Shown: positions 34,617 to 46,144 of the stretch, one piece after another
Layout: each line of letters opens with the position of its first letter
How positions within the stretch are numbered: position 1 is the first letter of the stretch
NCBI GenBank assembly: GCA_963921195.1
Contig: OY992540.1
Coordinates: 55,870,844-55,934,843 of the forward strand
Direction: 5' to 3'
Source of the DNA: Pegoplata infirma
Taxonomy: Eukaryota; Arthropoda; Insecta; Diptera; Anthomyiidae
Length of the DNA: 64,000 nucleotides
Notes under the pieces: generated by a model
The model's input: only the letters and a program-made list of their open reading frames with translations
Database searches by the model: none
What the model was told of the DNA's origin: nothing
Made by a program: the position numbers and the translations under genes

Positions 34617-35060
34617 TTCCACATTCGAAATTTCAGGTGTCTAGGATAATTATATTAGGAAATATAAAAAGTACTAAAAGTAAACATTAGAAATTTTACG
34701 ACTCTTAGAAACAGAATTTTCATAAAGTCCGTGTTCCAGAATGTTTTAATTCACTAAAGGATCCTGCATTCCAAATATCAAGGGTCTAAGTTCATTAATT
34801 AGTATATACATACCGGGAGCTGAACTTACATTCCAAATTTCAAGTTTTTAGGACCATTATTTAAAGAGATATTAAAAGTGCAAAAGTACAGTTTTTTACC
34901 CCTTTTACCCCCATAGAATTAATTGGCAAAAATCCAGCCTTAGTGGATCTATATTCCGGGAGGTGAACCTACAGTCCTAATTTCAAGTCTCTAGCTTCAG
35001 CGGTTTAGGCTGGGCGATGATGAATCAGTCAGTCACATTTCTCTTTTATATATATAGATA
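34617..35060. repeat. Repeat-like flank with CAGTCAGTCACATTTCTC end
   Basis: Internal blocks recur: 'tccaaatttcaagttttta', 'cctaatttcaagtctctag' and 'attccaaatatcaagggtc', each before a short spacer. It closes with 'tgatgaatcagtcagtcaca' and 'ttctcttttatatatatag'. The adjacent satellite may have grown from within this element. Class not identified. Confidence 0.45.
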
Positions 35061-36185
35061 AGACACATTGGATGAACAACTATGCAACATTTCTTCATAT
35101 TTATGTAATAATTCATCAATTTAAAGAAGTTTTTTCTTTGTGTGTGCTTTCTGAATAATAGACTCGGATGAATTTAAAATTTAATAATTCAAACTACTTA
35201 CCGTGCACACTGTATACACAAGCTAAATAGTTGATAAAGACACGTTAGAACATAAAAGCATTCAAGGGATATAAAGTGAAACAATGACAATTCAAATGTC
35301 AGGTTTTGAAATGAGAAAAGGATGTTATGGAAACAGATAGTTATGCTTAAACAGCACATGAATTTCAACATTGAAAAAGTCAACAGAAATATTATAATCT
35401 AGCATACACAAAAAGATTCATAATTTCTTTATCATTCATCAAATTTAGTAAAAGTTATTTATGTATAAAATGAAATGAAAATGGGAAATAATAAAAATAG
35501 GAGCATAACTTTTACAAATTTTACTCAAAAAACTAATTTGTTTTATTTTAAAGTCTTTTAAGCATTAATTCATGTGAAGCTGAAATAAAATATTGTAGTT
35601 GATTTTAAGTTAATTTCAGGAAAATTTTGAAGAGCTATTACATAAAACTTTATATTAATGGTTTTCAATCTTGATAGAAAACAAGAAAAATATTGAAGAA
35701 ATGAAAAACTCAATAAAACTTTTGTTTTCTCGTTTAATTGGTTATTTTTTTTTTACATACATGTTTTCAAAGTTTTCTCTCTTTTTTCAAGACTAAAAAC
35801 CATTACTATATTTTTTACGATTTTTCATTATTTTATCTTTCTTATATCAAAAAGTTTGCCCCTAATGACCATATCTTATTTCAGAAAACTTTATGTTAAA
35901 ATAAATATTTTTTTTTAAATATTTCTTAACATTATAAGTACAACATATAAATTGAAAAAACATTTTTTGCAATATATGTACATAGGTGTTTGAACCTATC
36001 AAGGTTAGAATTTATATATTTTATGGTCCAGACTAAAGTTTTTCAGTTTTTTGCTTTAAACTGTGTTAGTAAAAAGTTTAATTTAAAATATACAAGTTTG
36101 TACAATAATTCTATAAATAAACTTTCTGAGAAGGTATCACAAGTAATATTATAGAAATGGTGGAAAACATATAACAATTTTAAAG
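35061..36185. other. AT-rich DNA, no gene seen
   Basis: No repeat family from elsewhere in the window is evident, so it could be low-copy. The frame at 35198-35383 has no recognised domain. Confidence 0.45.
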
Positions 36186-36870
36186 AAAATACATTTTTTT
36201 TGTGATAAAAAAAAATTGATAAAAAAAATGTTGATGAAAAAACAAAATTTTAATAAAAAAAATCTTAGTAAAACAAATGTTTGATGAAAAAACCAATATA
36301 AAAAATCAAACCATATATGAAAAGTAATTATTGCCCTGTTTTCGCATAATCGTATACATGTTAACATTAACCGATTAACCGAAAACGCATCCACGTTTAA
36401 CAAAATTTACTTGGCATCACTTCTGTGAAAAAGGTTTGTATATTTGCTATTAACAAAGAAAAAGGTTTGTGTCTTTGGCATTTTAATAAAAATATGAACT
36501 TGGCATCACTTTTTATCAACGCTTCATTTTAACGCCGATAATTATACAAGTTAAAAATAAGCGTGGATAATTTAAAATTTGTATGGGTAAGCGTATATAC
36601 GGTTATGCGAAAACAGGGCTAATGTTACGTTTTATTCACTAACTGGTGAAAAACGTTTATATTCACCAAAAGGTGAATTATTATCCTAGATAAAACTTTT
36701 TGGTTTTAAGAAAATGAAAGCAGTAATTCTTAATTTATTTTTTTTTTGCATTTTGAGGATGTTTATTCTGGCTCGAGGTCATTATTTTCTTTACTAATTA
36801 AAACCATGATATTCTCAAAGCATAATTTTCAAGAAAATGATTTTTTTTTGTTTTAAATTTAACGACACAG
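36186..36870. repeat. Short GATGAAAAAA array and palindromic junction block
   Basis: A short array (36186-36295) is followed by unclassified DNA and then, at 36625-36720, the junction 'ttattcactaactggtgaaa', 'attcaccaaaaggtgaatta', 'ggttttaagaaaatgaaagc' seen beside other arrays. The next block, 36760-36840 ('ctggctcgaggtcattattt', 'aaaccatgatattctcaaag'), recurs inverted at 39060-39125, so 36.6-39.1 kb forms a large inverted arrangement around the array at 37.9 kb. Confidence 0.65.
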
Positions 36871-36908
36871 GTTCGAAGCTCATGTCAGGCTAGTCTGTTG
36901 ATAAAAAA
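36857..36908 (+). repeat. Partial tRNA-like 3' segment
   Basis: A ~50-bp segment identical to 37414-37465, with the B box GGTTCGAAGCTC at 36870-36881. It lacks the A-box half. Confidence 0.55.
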
Positions 36909-37370
36909 ACATATAAAGAATTTTTCTAGCAAATATCAAATAATCAATTTAATGTAATTGCCTACTGATGACGTAGAAGTGGCTACAGAAACCATGGTCT
37001 AGGGTAAATCCACATTTAATTTAATCTTTAGAAGATACAATTTTCTTCTTCAATCAGAAAAACACAAACAACAAATTAAATACACTTGGCTTACGCCGAA
37101 AAAATATAATAAATTAGAAATACTGACAAATGTCGCTCGTGTGAGCAATTCACTTTAACTATGCGTTACTGTAGTGTGAAGAACAAAAAATTCTCTGCTA
37201 TAGTAAAGTTTGCATAAAATAAAGTAAATGAAAGATTAAGAAAATTGTTGTTGGTCTCTAGATTAAATGCATTGCTTGAGTTAGAGAAAAAGCTTTTCTG
37301 CATACGTCACACACGAAACCTACTGTGAGTTAAAAACAAACGACGTTTAGTCACTGATGTTTATACACCG

Positions 37371-37446
37371 AGTATAGCCTAGTGGGTATGGCTTCGGCTT
37401 ACAAAACATGAGTGATTTAACGACACAGGTTCGAAGCTCATGTCAG
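37371..37446 (+). repeat. tRNA-like SINE head
   Basis: The A-box TAGCCTAGTGG (37375-37385) and B-box GGTTCGAAGCTC (37428-37439) are 43 bases apart, compatible with an RNA polymerase III type 2 promoter. 'ggcttcggctt' could form part of a D or anticodon arm. The stems do not close into a complete tRNA. Best read as a tRNA-derived SINE head. Confidence 0.6.
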
Positions 37447-37859
37447 GCTAGTCTGTTGATAAAAATAGAAACGATTTACTACTAACAATAAGTAGCAAAC
37501 AAGTCTATTGACAAATCGTTTGTGCACAAACTAAAGTATTAATACATATTCGACTCTATCCACAATGCGAATTAGAAAGACGAATAAATTGTACTATACT
37601 AGTAAGGCAACGATTGTCAATAACCAACAAAAATATTTAAAACATTATCATAAAAATTTGTTAACTTAAATTAGCAAAAAACTGTAGCTTTAGAACAAAA
37701 TTTAGTAAAATTTTATTAAAATATGTTTGCGAACTTTGTAGTCTAGCCCAAACTATTGAATTTTTCATTCCATGCAAAACGTATCGAAATTTCGGTGAAG
37801 GACCCCTTTGTGTTAATACATTACAGATCCGTAAAGGTTTCTAAGACATCTGTTTGTCT

Positions 37860-38885
37860 GTGTTTGTCGAGAAAAAAGTTTTTGATAAAAACGTCTTTAA
37901 TGAAAAATTATATTGATAAAAAAATCTTTCTTGAAAAAAAAATTTTAATAAGAAAATTTTTGATGAAAACAAAAAAAAAATTGACGAAAAAAAAATATTG
38001 ATAAAAAAAATAATGATAAAAAAAAATATTGATGAAAAAAATATTGATGAAAAAAAAAATATTGACGAGAAAAAATATTGACTAAAAAAAATATTGATAA
38101 AAAAAATATTGATGAAAAAAAGATATTGATGAAAAAATATTGATGAAAATAAATATTGATGAACAAAAAATATTGATGAAAAAAAAAATATTGAAAAAAG
38201 ATATTGATGAAAAAAAATATTAATGGAAAAAAATATTGATGGACAAAAGGTATTGACAAAAAAAAAAATTATGAAAAAAATATTGACGAAAAAAAATATT
38301 GATGGAAAAAATAATATTGACTAAAAAATATTCATGAAAACAAAATATTGATGAAAAAAAAATATTGATGAAAAAAAATATTGATAAAAAATATTGATGA
38401 AAAAAAAATGTTAATGAAAAAAAAAATTTTGACGAAAAAAAATAAAATATTGATGAAAAAAATATTGCCGAAAAAAAAATGTTTATAAAAAAATAAAAAT
38501 TGATGAAAAAAGACATTGATGAAATAAAAAATATTGATGAAAAAAATATATTGATGAAAAAAATATTGATTAAAAAAATATTGATGAAAAAAAATATTGA
38601 TTAAAAAAAAATATTGATTAAACAAAATATTGATGAAAAAAAAATATTGATTTAACAAAATATTGGTGAAAAATATATATTGATAAAAAAAAATATTGAT
38701 GAAAAAAATATTGATGAAAAAAATATATTGATTAAACAAAATATTGATGAAAAAAAACATATTGATGAAAAAAAATATTGATTAGAAAAATATTGATGAA
38801 ATAAAATTGATAAAACAAAAAATTGATGAAAAAATATTGATGAAAAAAATATTAATGAAAAAAAAAATATTAATGAAAAAACGTT
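37860..38885. repeat. GATGAAAAAAATATT minisatellite array, about 1 kb
   Basis: Around 60 copies of 'aatattgatgaaaaaa' with A-run variation and occasional GACG, GATTA and GATGG variants. It ends at ACGTTATGTTC followed by TTCACCAGCTGGTGA. The long minus-strand frames (37945-38903) are repeat translations rich in F, I and N, not proteins. Confidence 0.9.
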
Positions 38886-39130
38886 ATGTTCTTTTTTATT
38901 CACCAGCTGGTGACTTTGGCTAATTGTAGTAAATCGTTGCTATTTTTGCTAGATAATCTTGACAATGGAATCGGACAAATTCCGAAACACGTGTCGATTA
39001 AGTCTTGCAAAAATTACCAACATAAATAAATTTAAAACAAAAAATAATTTTCTTGAAAATTATACTATGAGAATATCATGGTTTTAGTTAGTAAAGAAAA
39101 TAATGACCTCGAGCCAGAATAAACATTCTC
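38886..39130. repeat. Palindromic junction and inverted flank
   Basis: TTCACCAGCTGGTGA at about 38897 follows the array. 39040-39125 ('aaaataattttcttgaaaat', 'gagaatatcatggttttagt', 'aatgacctcgagccagaata') is the reverse complement of 36765-36855. Confidence 0.65.
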
Positions 39131-39182
39131 AAAAATTTTAATTTTTAAAAATTTAAAGCGAGTTTTTGTGGATGTTAGATAC

Positions 39183-39408
39183 CCAGTCGGCAAAAAAAGA
39201 ATCACCCCTGGCATACTGCTGACTCTTCTTTTATAAAATTGCTGACATCTTCATAAAATTTTTCAAAATGTGCCCAATGACATGTCAGCAGTTGGTCAGC
39301 AGTGTCCTCCATTATCGGTGGCCCCCAACAAATTGTTTAAACAAGATGTCAGTAATTTTATAAAGGGGAGTCAGCAGTATGTCAGGGGTGATTTTTTTTG
39401 CCGACTGG
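39183..39408. mobile_element. 226-bp MITE, ends CCAGTCGGCAAAAAAA
   Basis: The left arm (CCAGTCGGCAAAAAAAGAAT then 'cacccctggcatactgctgact') and the right arm ('agtcagcagtatgtcagggg', 'tgattttttttgccgactgg') are reverse complements over ~43 bp with few differences. Further 'tgctgaca' motifs inside. The target duplication is unclear. The frame at 39379-39585 starts within it and then runs over a purine tract. Confidence 0.8.
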
Positions 39409-39469
39409 ATAAACAATCAAGGGAACTTTTTTCGTGACCTAGTCAAACTTTCCCACCCCCGACCAATTT

Positions 39470-39600
39470 TTGAAAAGAAGAAAAATAAAAGAAAGAAAAA
39501 AAAAAAAAAGAAAAAAAGAGAAAGGAAAAGAAAAGAAGAAAGATCGAAATTTTCTAAAAAATTTTCCAAAGCAAAAAATTTTTGAAATCTGAAAATTTTT
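39470..39600. repeat. Purine-rich (GAAA)n tract
   Basis: Almost pure A/G on the plus strand (39472-39548). Low complexity, not coding despite the open frame with K/R-rich translation. Confidence 0.7.
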
Positions 39601-39779
39601 CATAGAGAAAAATTTAAAAATTTTTTAAAGGAAAAAATCTATAAATTTTTATAGGGAAAAAACTGGAAACTTTTAAAGAAAAAATGTGACTAAATCTGAA
39701 AATTGTTTGAGAAAAAATATCTGTTAATCTAGAAGTTCTTGTTATGAAGAGAAATTTTCTTTGGGAAAAATTTGACTTT

Positions 39780-40510
39780 TCTTATAGAAAAAATAAATCA
39801 GAATCTGAGTCTATAGAAAAAAATCATCAGAATCAGCGACTTTTTCTATAGGAAAAATAAATCAGAGTCTGGGACTTTTTTCTAAAATGTCTCAGAATCT
39901 GAGACTATTTCTAAAGAAAAAATGTCTCAGAAAAATGTCTAAAGAAAAAAGGTCTTAGTTCATCTGATTTTCAGACTTATTTTATAGGAAAAAGTCTTAG
40001 AATCTGAGACTTTGTATTGGAAAGGGTCTCAGAATCTTAGACTTTTTCTATGGGAAAAATGCCTCAGAGTCTGAAAATTTTTCTTTTGAAAAATGTTCTC
40101 AGAATCTAAAAGTTTTTCTATACGAAGCAAATTAAGGAATCTGAAACCTATTTTATGTGAAAAATAATCCAAAAATGATTAAGAGTAATTTTTTCTATAG
40201 TAAATTTTTTTAGAATCTGAGCCTTTTTCTGCACAGAAAGAATTTGAAACGAATTTCAGTCAGCAAAAACGCGGGTTCAATCAATTTTTTTTATTGAAAT
40301 TCCTCCAATAAATAAAATTGTTATACCAATCATCAAATTGTAGGTGAAACATTTTTCCTATAGAAAAAGCATTTCTTTTCGAAAAATGTCTCAGAGTCTC
40401 ATATTTTCTAAGTAGGAAAACTTTCTTCTATTAAAAACCTCTCAGATTTAGACTTTTTCATACGATAAAAGTGTGTAGAATCTTAGACTTTTGTCTACAT
40501 AAAATTTTAT
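39780..40510. repeat. Degenerate 35-bp TCTCAGAATCTGAGAC array
   Basis: Copies such as 'tctcagaatctgagactatt' and 'cagaatcttagactttttct' are spread through the stretch with many changes. The insertion-like segment 40240-40340 has no repeats. Confidence 0.65.
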
Positions 40511-40789
40511 AGCTTTCCATTCACTTTTTTTTCGAAAAAAACGTTTCCTTGTTTTTGATTGTCCGACAAAGGTGAATTTTTGATTTTTTACATTCGAAGA
40601 AAAAAAAAAAAAATAAAAATCCCCCCACTGAATGTAGGGAAGGGGGTAAACTAATTTAACACCTGTATCCTTTTACGAATTGTCATAGTGAGTGTATGCT
40701 TTATTTCTTCAAATGGAAAATTTGTTCAGCCTAAACCAATTTTCCCCACTTAATCACGGAATGAAAAAGTGGGTGTACAAAGTTTTATT

Positions 40790-41070
40790 TTTGAAAAAAA
40801 AAAAATTTTTTGATGAAAAATAAAAAAAATTTACGAGAACAAAAAATTTGACGAAAAACAAAAGTTGATAAAAAAAAACAAAATTTTGGTGAGAAAAAAA
40901 GTTGTTGCAAAAAATTTATAAAAAAAAAATTATATGAAAAGTACATTTTTTTTGTTATTCAAAATTTTTATTTGGTGAAAAAATTTTATTTTCACCAGCG
41001 GCTGAATTATTAATATACAAGTTACAAATCTTTTCGGTTTCAAGAAAATGAAAACAATAATTCTTAATTA
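40790..41070. repeat. Degenerate GATGAAAAA array with junction block
   Basis: A short diverged array (40795-40960) is followed by 'tttcaccagcggctgaatta', 'atacaagttacaaatctttt' and 'ggtttcaagaaaatgaaaac', the same order as at 46.82 kb. Confidence 0.65.
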
Positions 41071-42520
41071 TTTTTTTTTTTTTCTTTATTTTAATAAAAT
41101 AGTCAAACTAATTTACTGAAATTTAACAAAAATCTGGCCAGGAAAATAAATATAAAAACCCGTAAATATTTCTCAGATTTCCTTCCCTGTTAGACCAAAT
41201 GCTACTGTTTTTTCACCAAAACAAACATCCTTTTGGGAGCAAAACCAACGGAAAACAGAAAACCAACCATAAGAAAAACATTAGTTTTTCTCTGTTAGAT
41301 AATGTTCACTTTATGTTTAAAAAATATATAAAACAAGAAGAATAAAGGCTCTGCCAACACCTTTTGCCTCATATGCTGCTGCATTATTTTTCTCCAAAAA
41401 AAAGAAGGAAATTTTGTGAATGTTTCAAATTCCATGCTTCAGTTGCACCTTGTTTTTACCTTCTTCTTTAATGTGTTTCTTTTTGCAGTTATTGTTGCTT
41501 GTTGTAGAGAAAAATAGTTGTTTGCTTTTTGCCTTGACTTTTGCATTACTGGCCAGGAAAACATTTTAGTTTTCTTTGCAATTTTGGTAACAGAAAAAAT
41601 AAATAAAAAAAAAAATGTTAAAGAAGCTCTAAATTCTTAAGACAACGAGCAAAATACTTAGATTAAAGTTACCATAAATTTTATGGTCCATAAATCAGTT
41701 GGAAAAGTGCAAAGCCAAGGTAAACAGTAAACATATCGACTATTTAGATGCAGACTTTACGAAAATTTACGAGTTTAAATAAAAATTTATAGAAAAGTAA
41801 CTAAGGAAACATTATTATTGAAAATTCGTAAATTAGAAAAAAAAACTTAGCCGATTGCAATTTAGAAAATATAATTTCTATTTTAAAATTTATAGATTTT
41901 GCAAATATTTCTTAAAGAAATTATTTTTATTACTAATACTTACAAGCAAACTTCTAGAGAATAGAGGCATTTAAATAAATTTGCATAATTTTAAACAAAT
42001 AATTGAAAAATTTTAAAGATTTCCGCTCTTAAATCTCCTAATCTATGTTTGATCAATAAAGTTTTTTTTTTCAGTCCAATATATTTTTCTCCCCAACCAC
42101 ATCCAACATAATCCAAATATTATTTTGTTTCAACTTGCGTTCCCCTAAGGGATCTTTCTTGTAAAGCCACTGCATTTAGACAAAAATTCAATATTTTTCC
42201 AATTTTGTTTATTAAATTCTATGAACAATTTTTTTTTTTATATTTGTTAAAATTTGCCTAATAAAACCAAAAACAATTTTTACTTATAAAATTTATCCCT
42301 CATAAAATTTAGTAAATGATGTTAGTTTTTGTGCCTTTTCATCATAATACCAATAACAGCAAAAAAATTAATAAAAGGTTTTTACAAGCGTAAATCATAA
42401 ATCTCTAAATTACCATGTTCAAATACACTTGTATGTATTTGCATGCAAATATTACATATTCTTATAAAGAGTTATACAACTTATGGTGCGAATTTTAGAA
42501 CCTTTATTAAAACGAAATAT
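41071..42520. other. AT-rich DNA, possibly low-copy, no gene seen
   Basis: A pyrimidine run ending in CAG near 41490 ('tgtgtttctttttgcag') looks like a splice acceptor, but no open exon follows. No repeat family from the window is recognised. Confidence 0.45.
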
Positions 42521-42647
42521 TTTGCAAAGTTTTCATCAAATATGAGCAAATCATGCGAAATTTAACTGACGGAAGACCGAATTTGTTTAGTTTTGGTTAT
42601 TTGATAGAGCTATGTAAATGATTAAAAACCATTTTTTTTATCAATAC
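42521..42647 (-). repeat. Host repeat flanking the reverse transcriptase relic (left piece)
   Basis: The minus strand reads 'tggtttttaatcatttacat', 'agctctatcaaataaccaaa', 'cgtcagttaaatttcgcatg', matching 51930-52010. It is the continuation of the repeat that resumes at about 44108 on the far side of the retrotransposon. Confidence 0.65.
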
Positions 42648-44107
42648 TTTTTTTTTTTACGTTGAACCAACACTCAGGGGATGCCCCTATTAATGCAGTG
42701 CATTGTGTTGATATCAGCAAAATAGGTTATGAGGAGGAGGAGGAAAGAGGGAGTAGTGTTTGTGGATATTTGACTTGAATTTATCTACATTGAAAGAATC
42801 TGGGAAGACCTCTGCGGGAAGATTATTCTACATACGGCCAGTTCGACTAATGAACGAACCTTCTCTGTAATGCGCTGTGCGATCCACTGGATAATCGACA
42901 ACAAACGGATGTGATCTACTAGACAACCGAGTATTGCGAACAAAAACTAAGTCTCTAGGGATAAGTTCACTTATCTCAGCAGAACACTTTCCATGGTAAT
43001 ATCGATAGAACAGAGTCACACAACCCACATTCCGACGATGCTCCAATGAGTCAATAGAGTTGGACACACTATAGTCATTGATTAGCATCAACGCCCTCCT
43101 TTGCACACGGTCCAAGAGCTTCAAAATAGACTTTGAAGCCCCTGCCCATATATTGGAGTAGTATTCCATCTTAGGTCGGATGTAGGTGGTATAAATAGTA
43201 AGGAGATCTGATGAGGTGAAGTACTTCTTACACCGGTTTAAAAACCCGAGACACTTGAATGCTTCTTTCGACACTTGAAAAACTTGCTTATTCCAACGGA
43301 CATCACACTGAATTTTCATGCCCAGAACATCAAGAGTGTCAGATTCCTCGATACTTATTCCCATATGTAAAGATAACACTGTTGATTCCACATTCCTGTG
43401 GGTCAACATACAACATTGAGTCTTGCGTGCATTAAATTTGACCCTATTCGCAAGACCCCACTCCGAGATTGTCAACAGGTCTTGATTAAGTGTGTCATTC
43501 ATAATCTGCCTTTTGCCCTCAGCCTCAACAAGGCTTGGCCTACGATCAAAGGAAAATGAAAGACAAATGTTGCTGTCATCTGCAAAAGAGTAGATAGGAT
43601 TTGAAGTTTAACTTAGAAGATCGTTAAGAAAAATAGGAAAAAGGGTAGGAGAAAGAACAGAACCTTGCGGTACCCCTGATTGAAGCCGAAACTCATCAGA
43701 TGAGAACCCATCTATTACAACTCGTATGGAACGATCCCTGAGGAAACTCGAAATAAATCGAGAGAATTCATTACCGATACCAAAGGCATTAAGCTTGGAT
43801 ATGACCGCACCGTGCCACACACAATCAAATGCCTTGGAAATATCCAGAACACCCACCTTACTCTCACCAAAATGGTGGATCGAACAACTCCAACGTTCGG
43901 AAAGGAACGCCAACAGATCCCCAGTAGAACGAGTTCTCCGAAAACCATACTGTCGATAGTTTAAAAGTAAGTTAGCCTCCAGATACCTAACAAGATGGCA
44001 ATTTTCCATGCTCTCCATTACCTTCGAGAGCGCTGAGCATTTTGCGATTGGGCGGTAATTATCAGGGTTATTAGCCGCACCCTTTTTAGAGATTGGCTGC
44101 ACATTGG
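42648..44107 (-). mobile_element. 5'-truncated non-LTR retrotransposon (jockey/CR1-type)
   Basis: Its 3' end is a run of eleven T on the plus strand (42648-42658), a poly-A tail on the element's strand. A short 3' untranslated region precedes it. The element contains only the reverse transcriptase half of the second reading frame. Its 5' boundary, near 44107, abuts a repeat whose uninterrupted copy at 51760-51960 has ~80 extra bases at this point, so insertion or later recombination removed target DNA instead of duplicating it. Confidence 0.85.
42714..44107 (-). pseudogene. Reverse transcriptase, broken by two in-frame stops
   Basis: Non-LTR reverse transcriptase that would copy element RNA at a nicked target. 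Recognisable motifs in order: QPISKKG and NYRPIA near the start; QYGFRRTRSTGD; LDISKAFDCVWH (first catalytic Asp); SGVPQGSVLSPTLF; then FADDS (the catalytic Asp pair) about 11 codons after a TAA stop at 43608-43610. The C-terminal region follows (IRPKMEYYSNIWAG, LLDRVQRRALMLI). A second stop, TAG at 42828-42830, stands where relatives usually have Trp before N-N-L-P. The frame then runs to TGA at 42714-42716. There is no frameshift along ~1.4 kb, so decay is by two nonsense changes only. The N-terminal endonuclease is absent through truncation. The lack of RNase H fits jockey/CR1-like clades; the exact clade is inference. Confidence 0.9.
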
Positions 44108-45065
44108 CAACCGCAAGTCTTACGAAAAAGCTTATTAAAACAATATTGTAGATAAAATTATGAAGATTTATAATTTATTTAAATTTTTTTTTTTTTTCAA
44201 AAATTTCAACAATTTCAAAATGTTGATAACAATATTTGAATGTCCTTTTTTTATGGAAAGGACACCATGGATTTCCAAAAGCAAAATTTTGTTTTAAAGT
44301 TTAAAATGCCATTTTAACGCTGTTAAAATTTCAGAGAGGCGTTATTTCGTATTGTTGAGAAATAAATTTTCAAAGTTTGATATATTTGATTTTTTTTTTC
44401 AAAATTTTGGCAAAAAATCAAATAGTTTGCTCTAGACAGTTTTTTTGTGCTTTTTTATTCGGAAACCGTTAGTTATACGAAAAAACTCACTGTGACAATA
44501 TTGTTGATAAAATTATGGAGATTTTAAATTTAGAAACAAAAAAAATTAACAAAAATCTTTTAAAACAATAGTGGAATGTCCTTGATAGGATATATCAAGG
44601 ACACCATGGATTTCCATAACCAAAATTTTTTACAAAAGTCTAGAATGTCCTTTTAAAACTGTTACAATTTCAGAGAGGTGTTTTTTTTTGGGTTGTCGAG
44701 CAATAAATTTTTTAAAGTTGGTGTTAAAGCAAAATTTTTGATTTTATGCCAAAATTATGAAAAAAATCATATATTTGGCGATCTAACAAACTTTAAAAAT
44801 TAATTGCTCAACAATACGAAAAAATACCTCTCTGAAAATTTTACAGCGCAAGAAGGTCATTCTAAGCTTTATAACAAATTTTCATTTTGGAAATCCATGG
44901 TGTCCTTCCCAGGAAAAAAGGGGAGATTCAAATATGGTTTTCAAAATTTTTTGTTGTATTTAAAAAAAAAAACAATTTTTTTATTTTTAAATTTTAAATC
45001 TTCATAATTTTATATACAATATTGTTTTTATAGGTTTTTTCGTAACTCTAACGAGCACAAAAATG
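44108..45065. mobile_element. Inverted-repeat (foldback) family copy A
   Basis: The left arm includes 'acaatattgtagataaaatt', 'aaggacaccatggatttcca', 'ttagaatgtcc'-type text and 'aatttcagagaggcgttatt' (44130-44400), repeated once more at 44480-44720. The right arm gives the reverse complement ('ttgctcaacaatacgaaaaa', 'tggaaatccatggtgtcctt', 'tttatatacaatattgtttt', 44790-45060). Related copies are at 47310-47800 and 51240-51850. Interior non-coding. Confidence 0.7.
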
Positions 45066-45210
45066 TTTAAAAAAATGCCTGCGAATTTTGTACTCTCGCC
45101 CAAAACTTTAAATCATGATAATGTTTTGCGGAAGATTTGGGTGTACTTTGCTATTCCATGCAAAACGAATTGAAATATCAGTCGAGAACCACATTAAAAA
45201 ACCAAAAGAG

Positions 45211-45946
45211 CTGTCCCGAAAAATAAAATTTAAGGTAATAGCAAAAAATCTATGCTCTTTCGAGAGCTGATAATGGGAAAAATAATCCAAAAAAAATTTG
45301 AGTCTGTCTTTGCCTCCCTACAACCGGTTGAATTTCGCAACCGTAGTGTATTTTGTCAAAAAAAAAAATATTTTTTGTTTTGGCCGAAAATGGAGTCAAA
45401 ATTTTCAGAATTTGGAGTACATTAAGGAAAAAATATTTGCATGATGAAATTTAATCCACTTATTCAATTTTAGTTGCAAAAGTAGTAAAAAAATATTTTT
45501 TTTTCGATTTTTTGTTCGACTTTTTTTAAGTGGCTTAAAATGGTACTTAAAGAACATGGACGATTTAAATACCCTTCTGAACTTGATTGAGTAACATCCG
45601 CGTCAATATGAAAATGTAAAGTTCAAAATTGCCCAAAACATTGATTCTTTCTTTCTTAAAATGCTCTGGTGGACCAAAATTATACGTTGAAAACTTTTTA
45701 AATATTTTTCCCTTAATGTACTAAACGTTCCGCGAATTTTGACACCAATAGCGGTCGAAACAAAAATATTTTTTTTTTTTTTTTTGACAAAATACACTAC
45801 GATTGCGAACTTTAACCGGTTGTAGGGAGGCAAAAACAGACACCAAATTTTTTTTTGATTATTTTTCGTATAATCAGCTCTGTAATGCGCATAATTTTTT
45901 TGCTATTACCAAGCGAAACTACAAAAAGAGGGCATTTTCGGGACAG
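45211..45946. mobile_element. 736-bp foldback element, ends CTGTCCCGAAAA
   Basis: The left end CTGTCCCGAAAA faces TTTTCGGGACAG. Inverted arms of ~300 bp include 'gcctccctacaaccggttga' against 'ttaaccggttgtagggaggc'. The centre is near 45570. No target duplication was identified. The frames at 45603-46066 run through the arms and are not considered genes. Confidence 0.75.
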
Positions 45947-46144
45947 ACTACTGTACATTTCGTAAGTGAGTGCAAAAATAAGTGCAAAAAAGTGTTTTTA
46001 CATTTTGGAGATAAAAGATTCATCACCAAAGAATATACCACTCTCACTTGTTTTATGTACATTTGATAGACAAATGGAAAATTTTTATGCGAAAAGCTTA
46101 GACTTAAAATGTAGTTTTGTTGAAAAAAATGATTTTCTTTCACG

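Noticed and set aside
37945..38903. Long overlapping minus-strand frames rich in Phe, Ile and Asn, which look like membrane proteins
   Set aside because: They are direct translations of the GATGAAAAAAATATT array; several frames are open at once and composition follows the repeat. The same holds for 22305-22535, 46155-46538 and 48890-49131.
41470..41560. Possible splice acceptor (pyrimidine run and CAG) suggesting a host exon
   Set aside because: All frames after the CAG contain early stops and no donor or conserved coding pattern follows.
43715..43959. Frames on both strands inside the reverse transcriptase region
   Set aside because: They are out-of-frame shadows of the reverse transcriptase, which has the recognisable motifs.
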